Assembly: GCA_964552325.1 (NCBI GenBank)
Contig: CAZKHA010000029.1
Location: 1-30,436, forward strand
Direction of reading: 5' to 3'
From: CAZKCK01 sp964552325
GTDB taxonomy: Bacteria; Bacteroidota; Bacteroidia; Bacteroidales; TTA-H9
DNA length: 30,436 nucleotides
The translations under genes were made by a program, and so were the position numbers. Within the stretch, counting starts at the first letter, position 1. Each line of letters starts with the position of its first letter. Positions 16,519 through 26,197 of the stretch are shown piece by piece. The notes under the pieces are model-generated. The model saw only the letters and a program-made list of their open reading frames with translations. It ran no database searches and was not told the DNA's origin.

Positions 16519-19500
16519 CTATCTTATCAAAACCACTTGACCGGTCTCAACCTTTTGAACACCCGGTGAGCTTGCGCCCTTTCCGCGATACTTCGCAATA
16601 AACACATACACATCGGCAGGGCATTGAGCGCCGTTATAGGTTCCGTCCCAACCAAAGTCAATATCATCGGTTTCAAACACTTTCTGGCCTTTGCGATCGT
16701 AGATGCTTATGTTAAAGTCGACTTCAAAGTCGGTGGTAATCAGTTTAAATTCATCATTAAACCCATCGGCATTGGGCGAGAAAGCGGTTGGTATTTGGAT
16801 ATAGCCTTCGCAAAGCTGCACTTTTACCGTATCTATTTCGGCACAGCCGTCATTAAATACCTTAACCCAATATGTTCCATTTTCGGTAACGGTATAAACC
16901 TGGCTTTGGCTTCCATCTTGCCATTCGTAATTTTCAGATCCATCGCCAGCGCCTGCATTCAATAGAACGGGGTCGCAGCCAAACAGATATTGGTCTTCAC
17001 CCAGGTTTACGTAAGGTGTTGATTTAACAGTAACGTGGAAGTCGAGGGTGTCTAAACATGCTGATCGTGATATGCCAATTACCTGGTAATCTTTATCGAA
17101 TTGAGGGAAAGTGTTAATAACGGCTCCGCGTGCAGTATCTACTGCTTCGTTGGGTATCCATTTGTAATCGGCTGCACCTGAGGCTACAATCATCAGTACC
17201 GAATCGCGGCACAAGGCAGGCGATGGTGGCGTGATGCTAAGTACAGGTTTAGGATTGATTACTACGCGCAAACTGTCTGTATATATGCCGCAAGGTGCAT
17301 CGCCAAACACGGTCATTTTAAGATATACGGTATCGTTTACCTCAAAATCCTGGCTTCCGGGGTCAAAAATGGGGTTCAATAATGTTGAGTCATTGAAAGA
17401 GCCAACGCCAGAAGTGGTCCAGGCAATAGCCGAATAGTTTTCGGCAGTAGCAGCCATTAATTCGAGCGTACTTCCTTCGCAAACCGAATCGTTTACACCG
17501 GCTTCTATAACAGGAGCAGGAATTACGGTAATGGTTATCGCGGAACAGTCGCTGTTGCCGCATACATTTTCCCAACGCGCGAAATAGGTGGTGGTTTCAA
17601 GAGGAGGTACAATAGAAACCGTATCGCCTATTATTAAGGTTGTTCCGTTGCATTCATCTTGATACCATCGCAGGGTATCGCCGTTGCCTCCGGTTCCCCA
17701 AAGGGTAAGAGGCCCTGCAAAATCGGAGCAGATGGTGTCAAAATCGGCAAAAAGTGCTGCTGGCGTGATGGGTTCGTTTACCTTAATGGTTATGCCTTTC
17801 CAAGCAGATTCTCCGCAATAGGTTTCCCAACGTACAATGTAGGTAGTAGTGGTGTCGGGGGCATTGATGTTAAGCGGGGTTCCAGCGCCCAAAGCCGTGG
17901 TGTCGCCTCCAACTACCTGCCGCCATATCAAATCATCGCCATATCCACCCCATGCAGTGAGCGTAAGTGCTGTTACCTGGCCAGGGCAGAAGTTGTTGGT
18001 GTCTGATTCTAATGAATCAACCACACGTGGGCTGTGTACTTCCACTTCGAATGAGTCGCAGACCGAAGCTCCACAGGCATTTTCCCATCGTGCAAAATAC
18101 CATGTGGTTACAACAGGTGCAGGAATAGTGATTTCTGGGCCTGTACCTATTTCGGTGCCTCCACATTTCTTTCTAAACCAACGGATTGTCTCGCCCAGAC
18201 CCGAAAGCGTATCGCCATAACCGCCAATAGCATTAAGCGTGATATAATCAACAGCACCCGGACAAAAGTGGTTGGTGTCAACGGCCATGGTATCTGGAGG
18301 CAAGGGTATTTCAATTACATTGATGCGGATGGTATCGCATTCTGATTCTCCGCAAACATTTTCCCAACGGGCATAATAGGTTGTGGTAGTGTCGGGTGGG
18401 GGAATATTGGCTGTGATACCGGTGGTTATTTGCGGTCCACCGCACGAATCGGCATACCAGCCCACAATATCACCATTGCCGCCATGGGCTGTAAAAATGA
18501 TGTCGTCAACATAATCGCCGCAAATAAAGGTGGTGTCAGCCGTTAAGTAAACAGGTGGTTGCGGTGTGTTGACCACTACCTGCAGGCTTACGCAAGCTGA
18601 TTGCCCGCATTGGTTGGAGTTAAGTGCATAATAGGTGGTGGTTGTGTCAGGGGCCTCGATGGCCAAGGTCATGCCAACGCCAATTTGGTTGGTGCCGCAG
18701 CCACCTTCGTACCAACGCACCGAATCGCCCGTTTCAAACGTGCCCCAAGATGTAAAGTTGATAACGCCCGCATAGCTTTCGCAGAAATAATTGTTGTCAA
18801 CGGTTATAGAGTCGAGGATGGCAGCCTGGGGTTTTACATTAATAATAATGGAGTCGCATTCCGATTCTCCGCAAAGATTTGTCCATTTCGCATAATAGGT
18901 AAGAGTATCAGCAGGTGCATTGGTGAGCAGAGGCGTTCCGGAGCCGATGAAAATGCCCCCATTGCAGCTTCCTTTATACCATTTCAGGCTGTCGCCCACG
19001 CCGCCAGTGGCCGATAGTTCGATGATGCCCACAATGCCGGCACAAAAATCGTTGGTATCCACCAGCACCTCATCGGGTGGCATGGGCGTTGGGATAACGT
19101 TGACTGTAAGTGAGAGGCATTCGGTAATATCGCATTTGTTCGAGTAGCGCGCGTAATACGTAGTAATGGTATCGGGTGGTTCAATGGTTAATGGGTTGCC
19201 AGTGCCTACCAGCGAATCGCCGCAGCCATAGGCATACCACGAGAGCGTATCCCCCAATCCTCCTGAAGCAGAAAAAGTGATGCTGGTAAGGGTTCCGGTA
19301 CAGAAGTTATTGGTGTCAACCGCTAAATAAGTGGGGGCAATGGGTTGTGGCGTAACATTTAGCCTGAGTGAATCGCAAGTTGATATGCCGCAAGCGTTCT
19401 CCCAGCGTGCAAAATACCAGGTGGTATCCATTGGTGCCGTTACAATCAAGGGTTGACCTATGCCAGCCAGTACGCTACCACAAGCGTATTTGTACCACTT

Positions 19501-22500
19501 TAGTTGCTGCCCGATGCCTCCATCGGCTGTTAGCGTTACAATGTTAATGGTGCCTGCGCAGAAGTTATTGGTATCAAAATGCAGTTGCGTTGGAGGTAGT
19601 GGTATGGGTATAATGCTGATGGTTAGGGAGTCGCATTCTGATTCGCCACATTGGTTTTCCCAGCGGGCATAAAACACGGTGGTGTCGTTAGGGGCTGTAA
19701 TGTTTACGGGTGTTCCGCCTCCGGCAAAGGTGCCTCCACAGGAGCCTGTAAACCATTTCAAGGTATCGCCTGATCCGCCAATAGCTGTAAAGGTGAGGTC
19801 GTTAACGGAGTTTTCGCAGTAATTGTTGCTGTCAACCATTAAGGTAATGGGTTTTACAGGAAGTGGGATAACCACCGTTGTTTTGGTAGTATCGCTGGTA
19901 CAGCCGTTTGCATCGGTATAAACATATTTTACGGTTTTGGTGCCGGGTCCGGTAGCTGCCGGATCAAACATGGCGGTTCCATCGCCGTTGTCGGTAATGT
20001 TTGCTCCAAAGAAATTTCCATCTGGAGGGTGGTTTCCAACCAACATAGCGGGGTCAGCATCAATACAATACTCTGGTAAAAAAGGCGAAAAATCAACCGA
20101 TGGTGCTGCATTTACGGTAACTTGATAAGTAGTGTCGTTGGTGCAACCATTAAAGTCTTCGTAGGTGTAAACAATATCATAAGGGCCACCAACACCAGCC
20201 ACCTGAGGCTTGAAAACGGCTTTGCCAATTAATAAATCCTCAATGCCAGGTCCTGAGAACGAACCTAATGGATAGAAGCTTCCCGTAATGGTATCATTGC
20301 CGCCATTTACGCAGTACTCGGGCAATAGATCAACAATGGTAGGTTGTGGCAAATCATTTACAATCACATCTTGGAAAGCGGTATCGGTACAAGCACTTCC
20401 ATCTGTAAACATGTACATAATAGTGTGGGTTCCTACGCCTGCAGCTGTAGGGTCGAAGGTGGCCGTTCCGTTTCCACCGGGGGTGATGCCATCGCCTTCA
20501 AAAGTGCCTTGGGGCTGATGGTTGCCAATAAGAACCACAGGAAGGGCATTCACACAAATTTCGGCTGGCAAACCTGTAAAGCTTACCAAAGGCAGTGCGT
20601 TTACGGTGGCTTGTTTAATAATGCTGTTTGAACAACCATTCAAGCCTGTATATGAATAAGTAATGTTGTAAGGTCCACCCACGCCGGCGGCCGAAGCCGT
20701 GAAATTGGCGGTTCCATTAATGCTATTTGAAATACCCGGTCCGGTAAAGCTTCCAAAAGGTGCTTGGTTACCGGTAAGCAAGGCTACGGGTGAATTTGCA
20801 CAATAATTGAGGTTTAAGCCTGTGAAGTTTACGTTAGGTATAGGAAGTACTTCGGTGGTGTGCGAAATGGAGTCGCTACAGCCATTGGCATTGGCAACGG
20901 TGTAAACAATGGTGTGTGTGCCGGCACCGGCAGTTGTCGGGTTAAAAAGGGCTGTCCCGTTGGGGTTGGGTGTTATCCCTGGCCCACTAAAAGTTCCACC
21001 TGGTGCTAAATTTCCAATTAATAACGAAGAAGGCGAGTTTTGGCAATAAGAGCCCAAAAGCCCGCTAAACTCTGGTTCGGGAAGTCCATAAACTGTTACG
21101 TTTTGAGCGTATGAATTGGTACAACCGTTGGCATCTGTATAAAAATATGTAATAACATAAGGACCGCCAACGCCAGCCACTGCAGGATCGAACATAGCTT
21201 GTCCAAACCCAATGTTGATAGCACCATTGCCTGTAAAGAATCCATCGGGTGCATGATTTCCTGTCAACATAACTGGAAGGCTGTTTAAACAATAGGTAGG
21301 CGCTAAACCCGCAAAAGTTACCGTTGGGGGTGTTATTACGGTCGTTTGTTTGGTGGTGTCGTTAGCACAACCATAAATATCGGTATAACTGTAGGTTATG
21401 TCGTGTGTTCCGATTCCAGCTACACTGGGGTTAAAAGTTGCTACCCCGTTGTTGCTTGTTACAATTCCAGTACCGGAGAAAACACCGTAAGGTGCTTTAC
21501 TGCCCGTAATATCGTTATCAGGGCCGGCATTTAAGCAATACGTTGTACTGAGACCAGAATATGAAATGTAAGGCAATGCGCGAACCACCACTTGCTGCGA
21601 TTGATCATCGCTACAACCATTGGCATCGGTATAGGTGTAGGTTATAGTGTAAGGACCTCCTGGGCCGGCAGTTGCGGGGTCGAAAGTAGCGGTTCCGTTT
21701 GAATTGTCAATTAATCCAGTTAATGTATTGAAAGTCCCTGCAGGGGCATGGTTTCCGGTAAGCAATACGGATGGGGCGTCTTCGCAATACGAACCGCTCA
21801 AGATACCAAAACTAGCGGTAGGATTGTTGTAAACCACAACCTGTGTTTGTGCGCATACCGTAAAACCGCAAGCATTCTCCAAACGTACAGCATAAGTAGT
21901 GGTTGCGGTGGGTGCGGGTAAATTAAGTTGGTTCAGAGTGGTTGTAACGGTGTTGGAGCTTCCGCAGTATCCTGTAAACCATTTGTAATAATCGCCGGTG
22001 CCACCTGTGGCGGTTAAAGTTATATTAAGAACTGTGCCTTGGCAAAAGCTGGGTTGGTCAACCGTTAGGCTGGTTGGGCCTGTTGGTGGGTCAATCACCA
22101 CAATTTCGATGCTGTCGCATTCGGATTGGCCACACGAATTTTCCCACCATGCAAAGTACTTGGTGGTGGTATTGGGTGCATCCAATTGGTATGGGTTTCC
22201 TTGGAAAGTTACAGGTCCATGGCAACTGGTCGACCATTTAATCTCGGTTCCAGAACCACCGCTGGCTGTAAGGGTGATATTACCTGCAAAGTTGTAACAT
22301 ATATTGTTGTAATTGCTGGTGATGGAAGTAACCGGGTCGGGCAGGGGGTTGATGTTTATGGTAATCTCAGCGCAGGGTGATACGCCGCAAGTTCCTTCCC
22401 AACGTGCATAGTAAGTGGTGGTTGTGGCTGGAGCCGTTAGGCTTAACGGGGTGCCGCTTTGTGGCAAAAGCGTTCCGCCACAGCTTCCGGTGTACCAGCG

Positions 22501-25500
22501 CAGCAATTCGCCATCACCACCATTAGCGGTAAGTTGTAGGTTGGGGTCGTCTTCGCAAAGGGTTGTATTGTTGGCGGTGATGTTGACAGGTTGGATAGGC
22601 AGGGGTAAAACATCTACAAATAAGGTGATACAAGCTGATAATCCACAAGGGTTTTCCCAACGGGCGTAATAAGTTATGGTGTCTTCGGGAGAATCGATGG
22701 GTATGGAAGTTCCTGATCCTATTAATGTTCCGCCACATGAACCGGTGTACCAATTTAGGGTTCCGGCAATTCCTCCCGATCCGCCAACGGCTGTAAGGGT
22801 TATTTGCCCGGGGTCATCAGCGCAAAACGATTGCCTGCTGGCGGTGGCCGAAACGGGTGCTGTGGGCGAAACATATTGAGGAGCAAGTACAAAGCTGGTA
22901 TCTTTGGTGCATAGGTTGGCATCGGTTATGGTAACAAGGTAAGTGCCGGCACCTATGTTTGTGAGGTTTTGTGTAGTAGCCCCATTCGACCATGCAAATG
23001 TATACGGCGGGGTTCCTCCGGCTACGTATAGTTGTATGGCTCCATCGGTATTTCCTTCGCAGTTTACCTGTGTAACCACCGGAGCTTTGGTTTGTACCGT
23101 TTCGTGCAGCCTGGCAAAGAGCATATCGCTGGAGCCTGCGCTGGTTAAGGTTAAGCCACTTATAAGGAAGCTGTTATGGTAATATCCCGTAAAATGCGGA
23201 TCTCCCATTCCATAGGATGCGATGGCGAGTGCTTCATCGTTACCGGTTCCGCCAGTGCGGCTTGCCATCCTAAAAACACCATTGGCATCAACACGGGCCA
23301 GAAAAATGTCGCTTCCTCCCGCGCTTGTCAATGATTTGGTGTTGAAATTGGCCGTGCCGTTAAACGAGCCACCAATCCACCAGTTATCCACATCGTTCAG
23401 GCTGAGGTCGTAGGCTACGTCATCGCCTGTTCCACCGGCACGTGTAGCAAATAAGGCCGTTCCCCCATTATTGAGTTTTAAAACAAAAATATCTTTGCCG
23501 CCATCGCTTACCAACGGCTGCCCGCCCAGGTTGGTGTTTCCGGTAAAATAGCCTGCAATGCAGAGATTTCCTGCGTAGTCGGTTTTAATAGCGTAGGGAC
23601 TGTCTTCGCCTGCACCACCATGTCGCTGAGCCGAAACAAAGGCTCCGTAGCGGTCGTATTTGGCTACAAAAATATCCGTATTACCTGCTGATACCAAGTT
23701 AGTGGTGCCAAAAGTTGCGGTATTTTGGAAGGTGCCCGTTACATAAATATTTTCGGAAATATCTTTTACAATAGCCGTACCTACATCGGGTGAGGTGCCA
23801 CCGGCTTGTGTTATCCAATTCATTACTCCGCCGTTGTCGTATTTGGCAATAAACACATCTTCGCCTCCATTGCTTAGGATGGGAGTGTTTTGGAAGTTTG
23901 CAAGCCCCTGAAACGAGCCGGTTATATAGCAATTTCCGGCCCTATCCGTATGAAGGCCATTCGGTAGGTCATCAAAAAAGCCACCACCCGTTTGCACCCA
24001 TTGCTGTGTGCCTGAGTTGCTGTATTTAACCAAAAACAAATCAGCCTCCCCGTTGCTCGAAAACATCTGGGAGTCGAAGAACGCCAAGATTCTAAAGGCT
24101 CCTGTTACGTAAATATTGCCCAAGGAGTCGGCACCAATCCCGCCAACTTCCTCGTCCAATGTGCCACCTATTTGTTCTATCCATTGTAAGTTGCCCAGGT
24201 TGTTGTACTTGGCTACAAAAATGTCTTGTCCGCCAAAACTGGTTAAAGTGGTGCTAACAAAAGTGGCCGATGAGGTAAAGGTTCCGGCAATATACACATT
24301 GCCAGCTGCATCGGTATATATTTTTTTTCCTTTATCGGTGGCTGTACCTCCTGCACGTTTCGCAATTTGCCACAAGGTGGTGTCCACCCCAAGTTTTATG
24401 GCTGAAATAGGTTCGCCTATGCGGATTTCCTTTCGGAGCATGCAGTTGTTGGTATCGCGTGCAGTAACAAAATATCCGCCTGCTGGTAAGTCAGTCAAGT
24501 CTTCGGTGGTAGATCCGTTGCTCCATGAAAAGCTGTAGGGTGCTGGTCCTCCAGAAACCGTTAGGTCAATCGCTCCTGTTGTTGCTCCTTTGCATGGGAT
24601 ATCCGTCTTATTGGCGAGCATGCTAAGGGTACACACATTGTTTTGCCACATCCAAAAGTCGTTGTAATAGGTAACGCCGTTATCGCTACCTGTTGTTACA
24701 AAGGCTGTTGAGCCAATAACAAAGCAAGCAGCATGTTCGCGTGGAGGTGCTGGCAAGTTGCTCTTTACTGACCATAAGTTTGAGTTGGGGTCGTATTCGA
24801 ACAAATCTTTTTTGAGGTTGGTGCCATCGTCGCCCAAACCAATATAGCCTTTATTTCCAATGGCAAAGGCAATTGCGCCTGCCCGTTGGTTAGATATGTC
24901 CGTTTTTTGGCTCCAGGTGTTGGTAGCCAAGTCGTATTCGTAAAAGTCTTTTTTGTAAATCCCATCATACCCGGTTCCAAAGTAGCCTTTTCCGGCAATG
25001 GCAAATGCGGATGCATAAATACGTGGGCTGCCAATAAAATCGGCTTTTGCGGTCCATGTGTCTGTTACATAGTCATATTGATACACATCTTTTTTATAGC
25101 CCCCATCAAAACCTAAGGCTACAATACCTTGATCGGTAATGGCTAATCCTGTTGCGCCTTGGCGTGGGCCACCAGGGAAGGCTGATTTGGCAATCCAGTT
25201 GTTTGTGATCGGGTTAAACTCCCATGAATCTCCTAAAAACCCACCATTATAACCCGTTACAACATATGCCTTTCCACCAACGGCAAATGCGGCGGCATAA
25301 GCTCGGCCTGGGCCTGTAAGGTCGCTCATTTGGGTCCATGCGCCAGTGGTGTTATCCCATTCCCATAAATCCTTAAGGTAAACACCGTTAAATCCAGTGC
25401 CTATATAACCTTTGTTGCCTATGCTCACGGCCACAGCACCTTTGCGCGACGATCCTGTTAAATCGGTCAATTGAACCCAGGTGTCCTGCGCTGGAAGGAT

Positions 25501-25569
25501 TGATGCCCACGCTAAAAGTAACAGTAGGGCTTGAGTGAGAAAGAGTTTTTTAATAAGCGGCTTATTCAT
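16519..25569 (-). CDS. Giant secreted mosaic protein: Kelch, SBBP, SprB, Ig-like repeats, T9SS type B domain
   Basis: A 3016-residue surface or secreted protein. Order by approximate residue: signal peptide 1-28; six Kelch repeats 30-311; SprB repeat 312-386; seven SBBP repeats 395-823 (units ending DIFVAKY...G); second SprB repeat 830-895; four type A Ig-like modules 900-1251 (about 87 residues, ending TTYYARWEN-CG-S-C, like CHU_C-associated Ig domains); eight type B modules 1251-1903 (about 81 residues, GNHAPxGxFxGxGI...AGVG); nine more type A modules 1903-2687; PKD-like domains 2687-2910; and the T9SS type B C-terminal domain 2918-3016 (IPTAFSPNADGFNDEF...YDRKGQKVF). The likely role is adhesion, gliding or matrix binding; no catalytic site is visible. 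Almost every type A module has four Cys and every type B module two. ATG at 25569 is used rather than the TTG two codons upstream. It ends at a strong terminator. Confidence 0.9.
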   Translation of the reverse strand: MNKPLIKKLFLTQALLLLLAWASILPAQDTWVQLTDLTGSSRKGAVAVSIGNKGYIGTGFNGVYLKDLWEWDNTTGAWTQMSDLTGPGRAYAAAFAVGGKAYVVTGYNGGFLGDSWEFNPITNNWIAKSAFPGGPRQGATGLAITDQGIVALGFDGGYKKDVYQYDYVTDTWTAKADFIGSPRIYASAFAIAGKGYFGTGYDGIYKKDFYEYDLATNTWSQKTDISNQRAGAIAFAIGNKGYIGLGDDGTNLKKDLFEYDPNSNLWSVKSNLPAPPREHAACFVIGSTAFVTTGSDNGVTYYNDFWMWQNNVCTLSMLANKTDIPCKGATTGAIDLTVSGGPAPYSFSWSNGSTTEDLTDLPAGGYFVTARDTNNCMLRKEIRIGEPISAIKLGVDTTLWQIAKRAGGTATDKGKKIYTDAAGNVYIAGTFTSSATFVSTTLTSFGGQDIFVAKYNNLGNLQWIEQIGGTLDEEVGGIGADSLGNIYVTGAFRILAFFDSQMFSSNGEADLFLVKYSNSGTQQWVQTGGGFFDDLPNGLHTDRAGNCYITGSFQGLANFQNTPILSNGGEDVFIAKYDNGGVMNWITQAGGTSPDVGTAIVKDISENIYVTGTFQNTATFGTTNLVSAGNTDIFVAKYDRYGAFVSAQRHGGAGEDSPYAIKTDYAGNLCIAGYFTGNTNLGGQPLVSDGGKDIFVLKLNNGGTALFATRAGGTGDDVAYDLSLNDVDNWWIGGSFNGTANFNTKSLTSAGGSDIFLARVDANGVFRMASRTGGTGNDEALAIASYGMGDPHFTGYYHNSFLISGLTLTSAGSSDMLFARLHETVQTKAPVVTQVNCEGNTDGAIQLYVAGGTPPYTFAWSNGATTQNLTNIGAGTYLVTITDANLCTKDTSFVLAPQYVSPTAPVSATASRQSFCADDPGQITLTAVGGSGGIAGTLNWYTGSCGGTLIGSGTSIPIDSPEDTITYYARWENPCGLSACITLFVDVLPLPIQPVNITANNTTLCEDDPNLQLTANGGDGELLRWYTGSCGGTLLPQSGTPLSLTAPATTTTYYARWEGTCGVSPCAEITININPLPDPVTSITSNYNNICYNFAGNITLTASGGSGTEIKWSTSCHGPVTFQGNPYQLDAPNTTTKYFAWWENSCGQSECDSIEIVVIDPPTGPTSLTVDQPSFCQGTVLNITLTATGGTGDYYKWFTGYCGSSNTVTTTLNQLNLPAPTATTTYAVRLENACGFTVCAQTQVVVYNNPTASFGILSGSYCEDAPSVLLTGNHAPAGTFNTLTGLIDNSNGTATFDPATAGPGGPYTITYTYTDANGCSDDQSQQVVVRALPYISYSGLSTTYCLNAGPDNDITGSKAPYGVFSGTGIVTSNNGVATFNPSVAGIGTHDITYSYTDIYGCANDTTKQTTVITPPTVTFAGLAPTYCLNSLPVMLTGNHAPDGFFTGNGAINIGFGQAMFDPAVAGVGGPYVITYFYTDANGCTNSYAQNVTVYGLPEPEFSGLLGSYCQNSPSSLLIGNLAPGGTFSGPGITPNPNGTALFNPTTAGAGTHTIVYTVANANGCSDSISHTTEVLPIPNVNFTGLNLNYCANSPVALLTGNQAPFGSFTGPGISNSINGTANFTASAAGVGGPYNITYSYTGLNGCSNSIIKQATVNALPLVSFTGLPAEICVNALPVVLIGNHQPQGTFEGDGITPGGNGTATFDPTAAGVGTHTIMYMFTDGSACTDTAFQDVIVNDLPQPTIVDLLPEYCVNGGNDTITGSFYPLGSFSGPGIEDLLIGKAVFKPQVAGVGGPYDIVYTYEDFNGCTNDTTYQVTVNAAPSVDFSPFLPEYCIDADPAMLVGNHPPDGNFFGANITDNGDGTAMFDPAATGPGTKTVKYVYTDANGCTSDTTKTTVVIPLPVKPITLMVDSNNYCENSVNDLTFTAIGGSGDTLKWFTGSCGGTFAGGGTPVNITAPNDTTVFYARWENQCGESECDSLTISIIPIPLPPTQLHFDTNNFCAGTINIVTLTADGGIGQQLKWYKYACGSVLAGIGQPLIVTAPMDTTWYFARWENACGISTCDSLRLNVTPQPIAPTYLAVDTNNFCTGTLTSITFSASGGLGDTLSWYAYGCGDSLVGTGNPLTIEPPDTITTYYARYSNKCDITECLSLTVNVIPTPMPPDEVLVDTNDFCAGIVGIIELSATGGVGDSLKWYKGSCNGGIFIGSGTPLLTNAPADTLTYYAKWTNLCGESECDSIIINVKPQAAILDSITVDNNYFCESYAGVINFTSWGTFETGDSVRWYEGGCGTNQIGVGMTLAIEAPDTTTTYYALNSNQCGQSACVSLQVVVNTPQPPVYLTADTTFICGDYVDDIIFTAHGGNGDIVGWYADSCGGPQITTGITANIPPPDTTTTYYARWENVCGESECDTIRINVIEIPLPPDTMAVDTNHFCPGAVDYITLNAIGGYGDTLSGLGETIRWFRKKCGGTEIGTGPEITIPAPVVTTWYFARWENACGASVCDSFEVEVHSPRVVDSLESDTNNFCPGQVTALTLTAWGGYGDDLIWRQVVGGDTTALGAGTPLNINAPDTTTTYIVRWETYCGESAWKGITIKVNEPITPAALFADFDTICSDFAGPLTLWGTGGNGDTLRWYQDECNGTTLIIGDTVSIVPPLETTTYFARWENVCGNSDCSAITITVIPAPVIEAGVNDSVCEGSTLELMAATAENYSAIAWTTSGVGSFNDSTLLNPIFDPGSQDFEVNDTVYLKMTVFGDAPCGIYTDSLRVVINPKPVLSITPPSPALCRDSVLMIVASGAADYKWIPNEAVDTARGAVINTFPQFDKDYQVIGISRSACLDTLDFHVTVKSTPYVNLGEDQYLFGCDPVLLNAGAGDGSENYEWQDGSQSQVYTVTENGTYWVKVFNDGCAEIDTVKVQLCEGYIQIPTAFSPNADGFNDEFKLITTDFEVDFNISIYDRKGQKVFETDDIDFGWDGTYNGAQCPADVYVFIAKYRGKGASSPGVQKVETGQVVLIR

Positions 25570-25611
25570 CTGCAATCGTTAAAATTTTCACTGATGGTTA
25601 ATAGTGTACGG

Positions 25612-25619
25612 CAATAGTA
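25612..25619 (-). promoter_or_regulatory. Weak -7-like box upstream of giant gene
   Basis: The minus strand reads TACTATTG, one mismatch from TAnnTTTG, about 43 bases before the ATG at 25569. The 123-base gap to the upstream lipoprotein gene holds no better candidate, so readthrough from that gene is also possible. Confidence 0.2.
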
Positions 25620-25692
25620 AAACTGGGTTTCGTTACGAAGGTTTTGTTTTGGTATCTAGTTGCCATCAGGGTGTTTCAATATATTTTGAAGA

Positions 25693-26061
25693 CTAGTTTT
25701 CGATAATTCCAAGGCTATCGAGCTCATGGTGCGTAATAGTGGGTGGCATAATGCCATTTTTAATTTTTAATACGGCCAATTCTGCCACTGAATTGGCTTG
25801 TTCTTTGGTTTTAAATCCTTTCCGACCGGCTATGGCTGGAATATGGGGCTGGTGAATTACTAGTTTCTCCTCAAGATAAATGTCGTAACCCCAACCATTG
25901 TCATATTCAACCAATTTAATCTGAAAAGTTGCCTGCTTGGTTGGTTGCATCTTATCAACTTCGTGCGACACGCCATTTTGATTCGAACAGCTTGGCAATA
26001 AGCAAGCTAAACATATCAAAGCCATGATGGTATAACTAAAAACTGCAATTCTTTTCATCAT
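25693..26061 (-). CDS. Small lipoprotein, DUF4907-like
   Basis: A 122-residue protein with a lipoprotein signal: hydrophobic residues 6-22, then the lipobox LPSC with Cys25. The mature part contains GWGYDIYLEEKLVIHQPHIP, GRKGFKTKEQA and KNGIMPPTITHHELDSLGI. This matches the DUF4907 family as I remember it, a Bacteroidota domain of unknown function reported with Kelch-repeat proteins. Here it is a separate gene directly upstream of, and codirectional with, the giant Kelch-containing gene, 123 bases apart. That makes a functional pairing plausible, for example an anchored partner of the Kelch propeller (inference). Two adjacent ATG codons (26061 and 26058) are equally possible starts. A good promoter-like pair lies upstream. 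Confidence 0.72.
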   Translation of the reverse strand: MMKRIAVFSYTIMALICLACLLPSCSNQNGVSHEVDKMQPTKQATFQIKLVEYDNGWGYDIYLEEKLVIHQPHIPAIAGRKGFKTKEQANSVAELAVLKIKNGIMPPTITHHELDSLGIIEN

Positions 26062-26099
26062 CGGTACTCAAAGGCCTCACACACTTTACTATAAATGCT

Positions 26100-26133
26100 C
26101 AAAATTATGGAATATTGTTAGATAAGCACCAAA
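26100..26133 (-). promoter_or_regulatory. Candidate promoter of the DUF4907-like lipoprotein
   Basis: On the minus strand, TTTG (26133-26130), a 22-base spacer and TAATTTTG (26107-26100) fit the Bacteroidota -33/-7 consensus, with the start codon about 40 bases downstream. The transcript could continue into the giant gene. Confidence 0.45.
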
Positions 26134-26160
26134 ATTCGGAACACTGTTAATATCTATTTG

Positions 26161-26193
26161 AAAAAAAACAAGCCGTTCGTCATGCAATGGCTT
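26161..26193 (-). terminator. Terminator after the YD-repeat-like gene
   Basis: On the minus strand AAGCC and GGCTT form a five-pair stem, extended by two A-T pairs past a mismatch, followed by G and eight T. It begins five bases after the TAA at 26200-26198. This supports that stop as the true end of the gene on the far side of the N gap. Confidence 0.5.
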
Positions 26194-26197
26194 TTGG

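Noticed and set aside
17231..24538. Many open frames of 60-140 codons antisense to the giant gene, for example at 18601-19017 and 24116-24538
   Set aside because: They mirror the codon bias of the repeated modules on the other strand, share no motifs, and have no promoter or start context. The sense frame is unbroken with clear domains.
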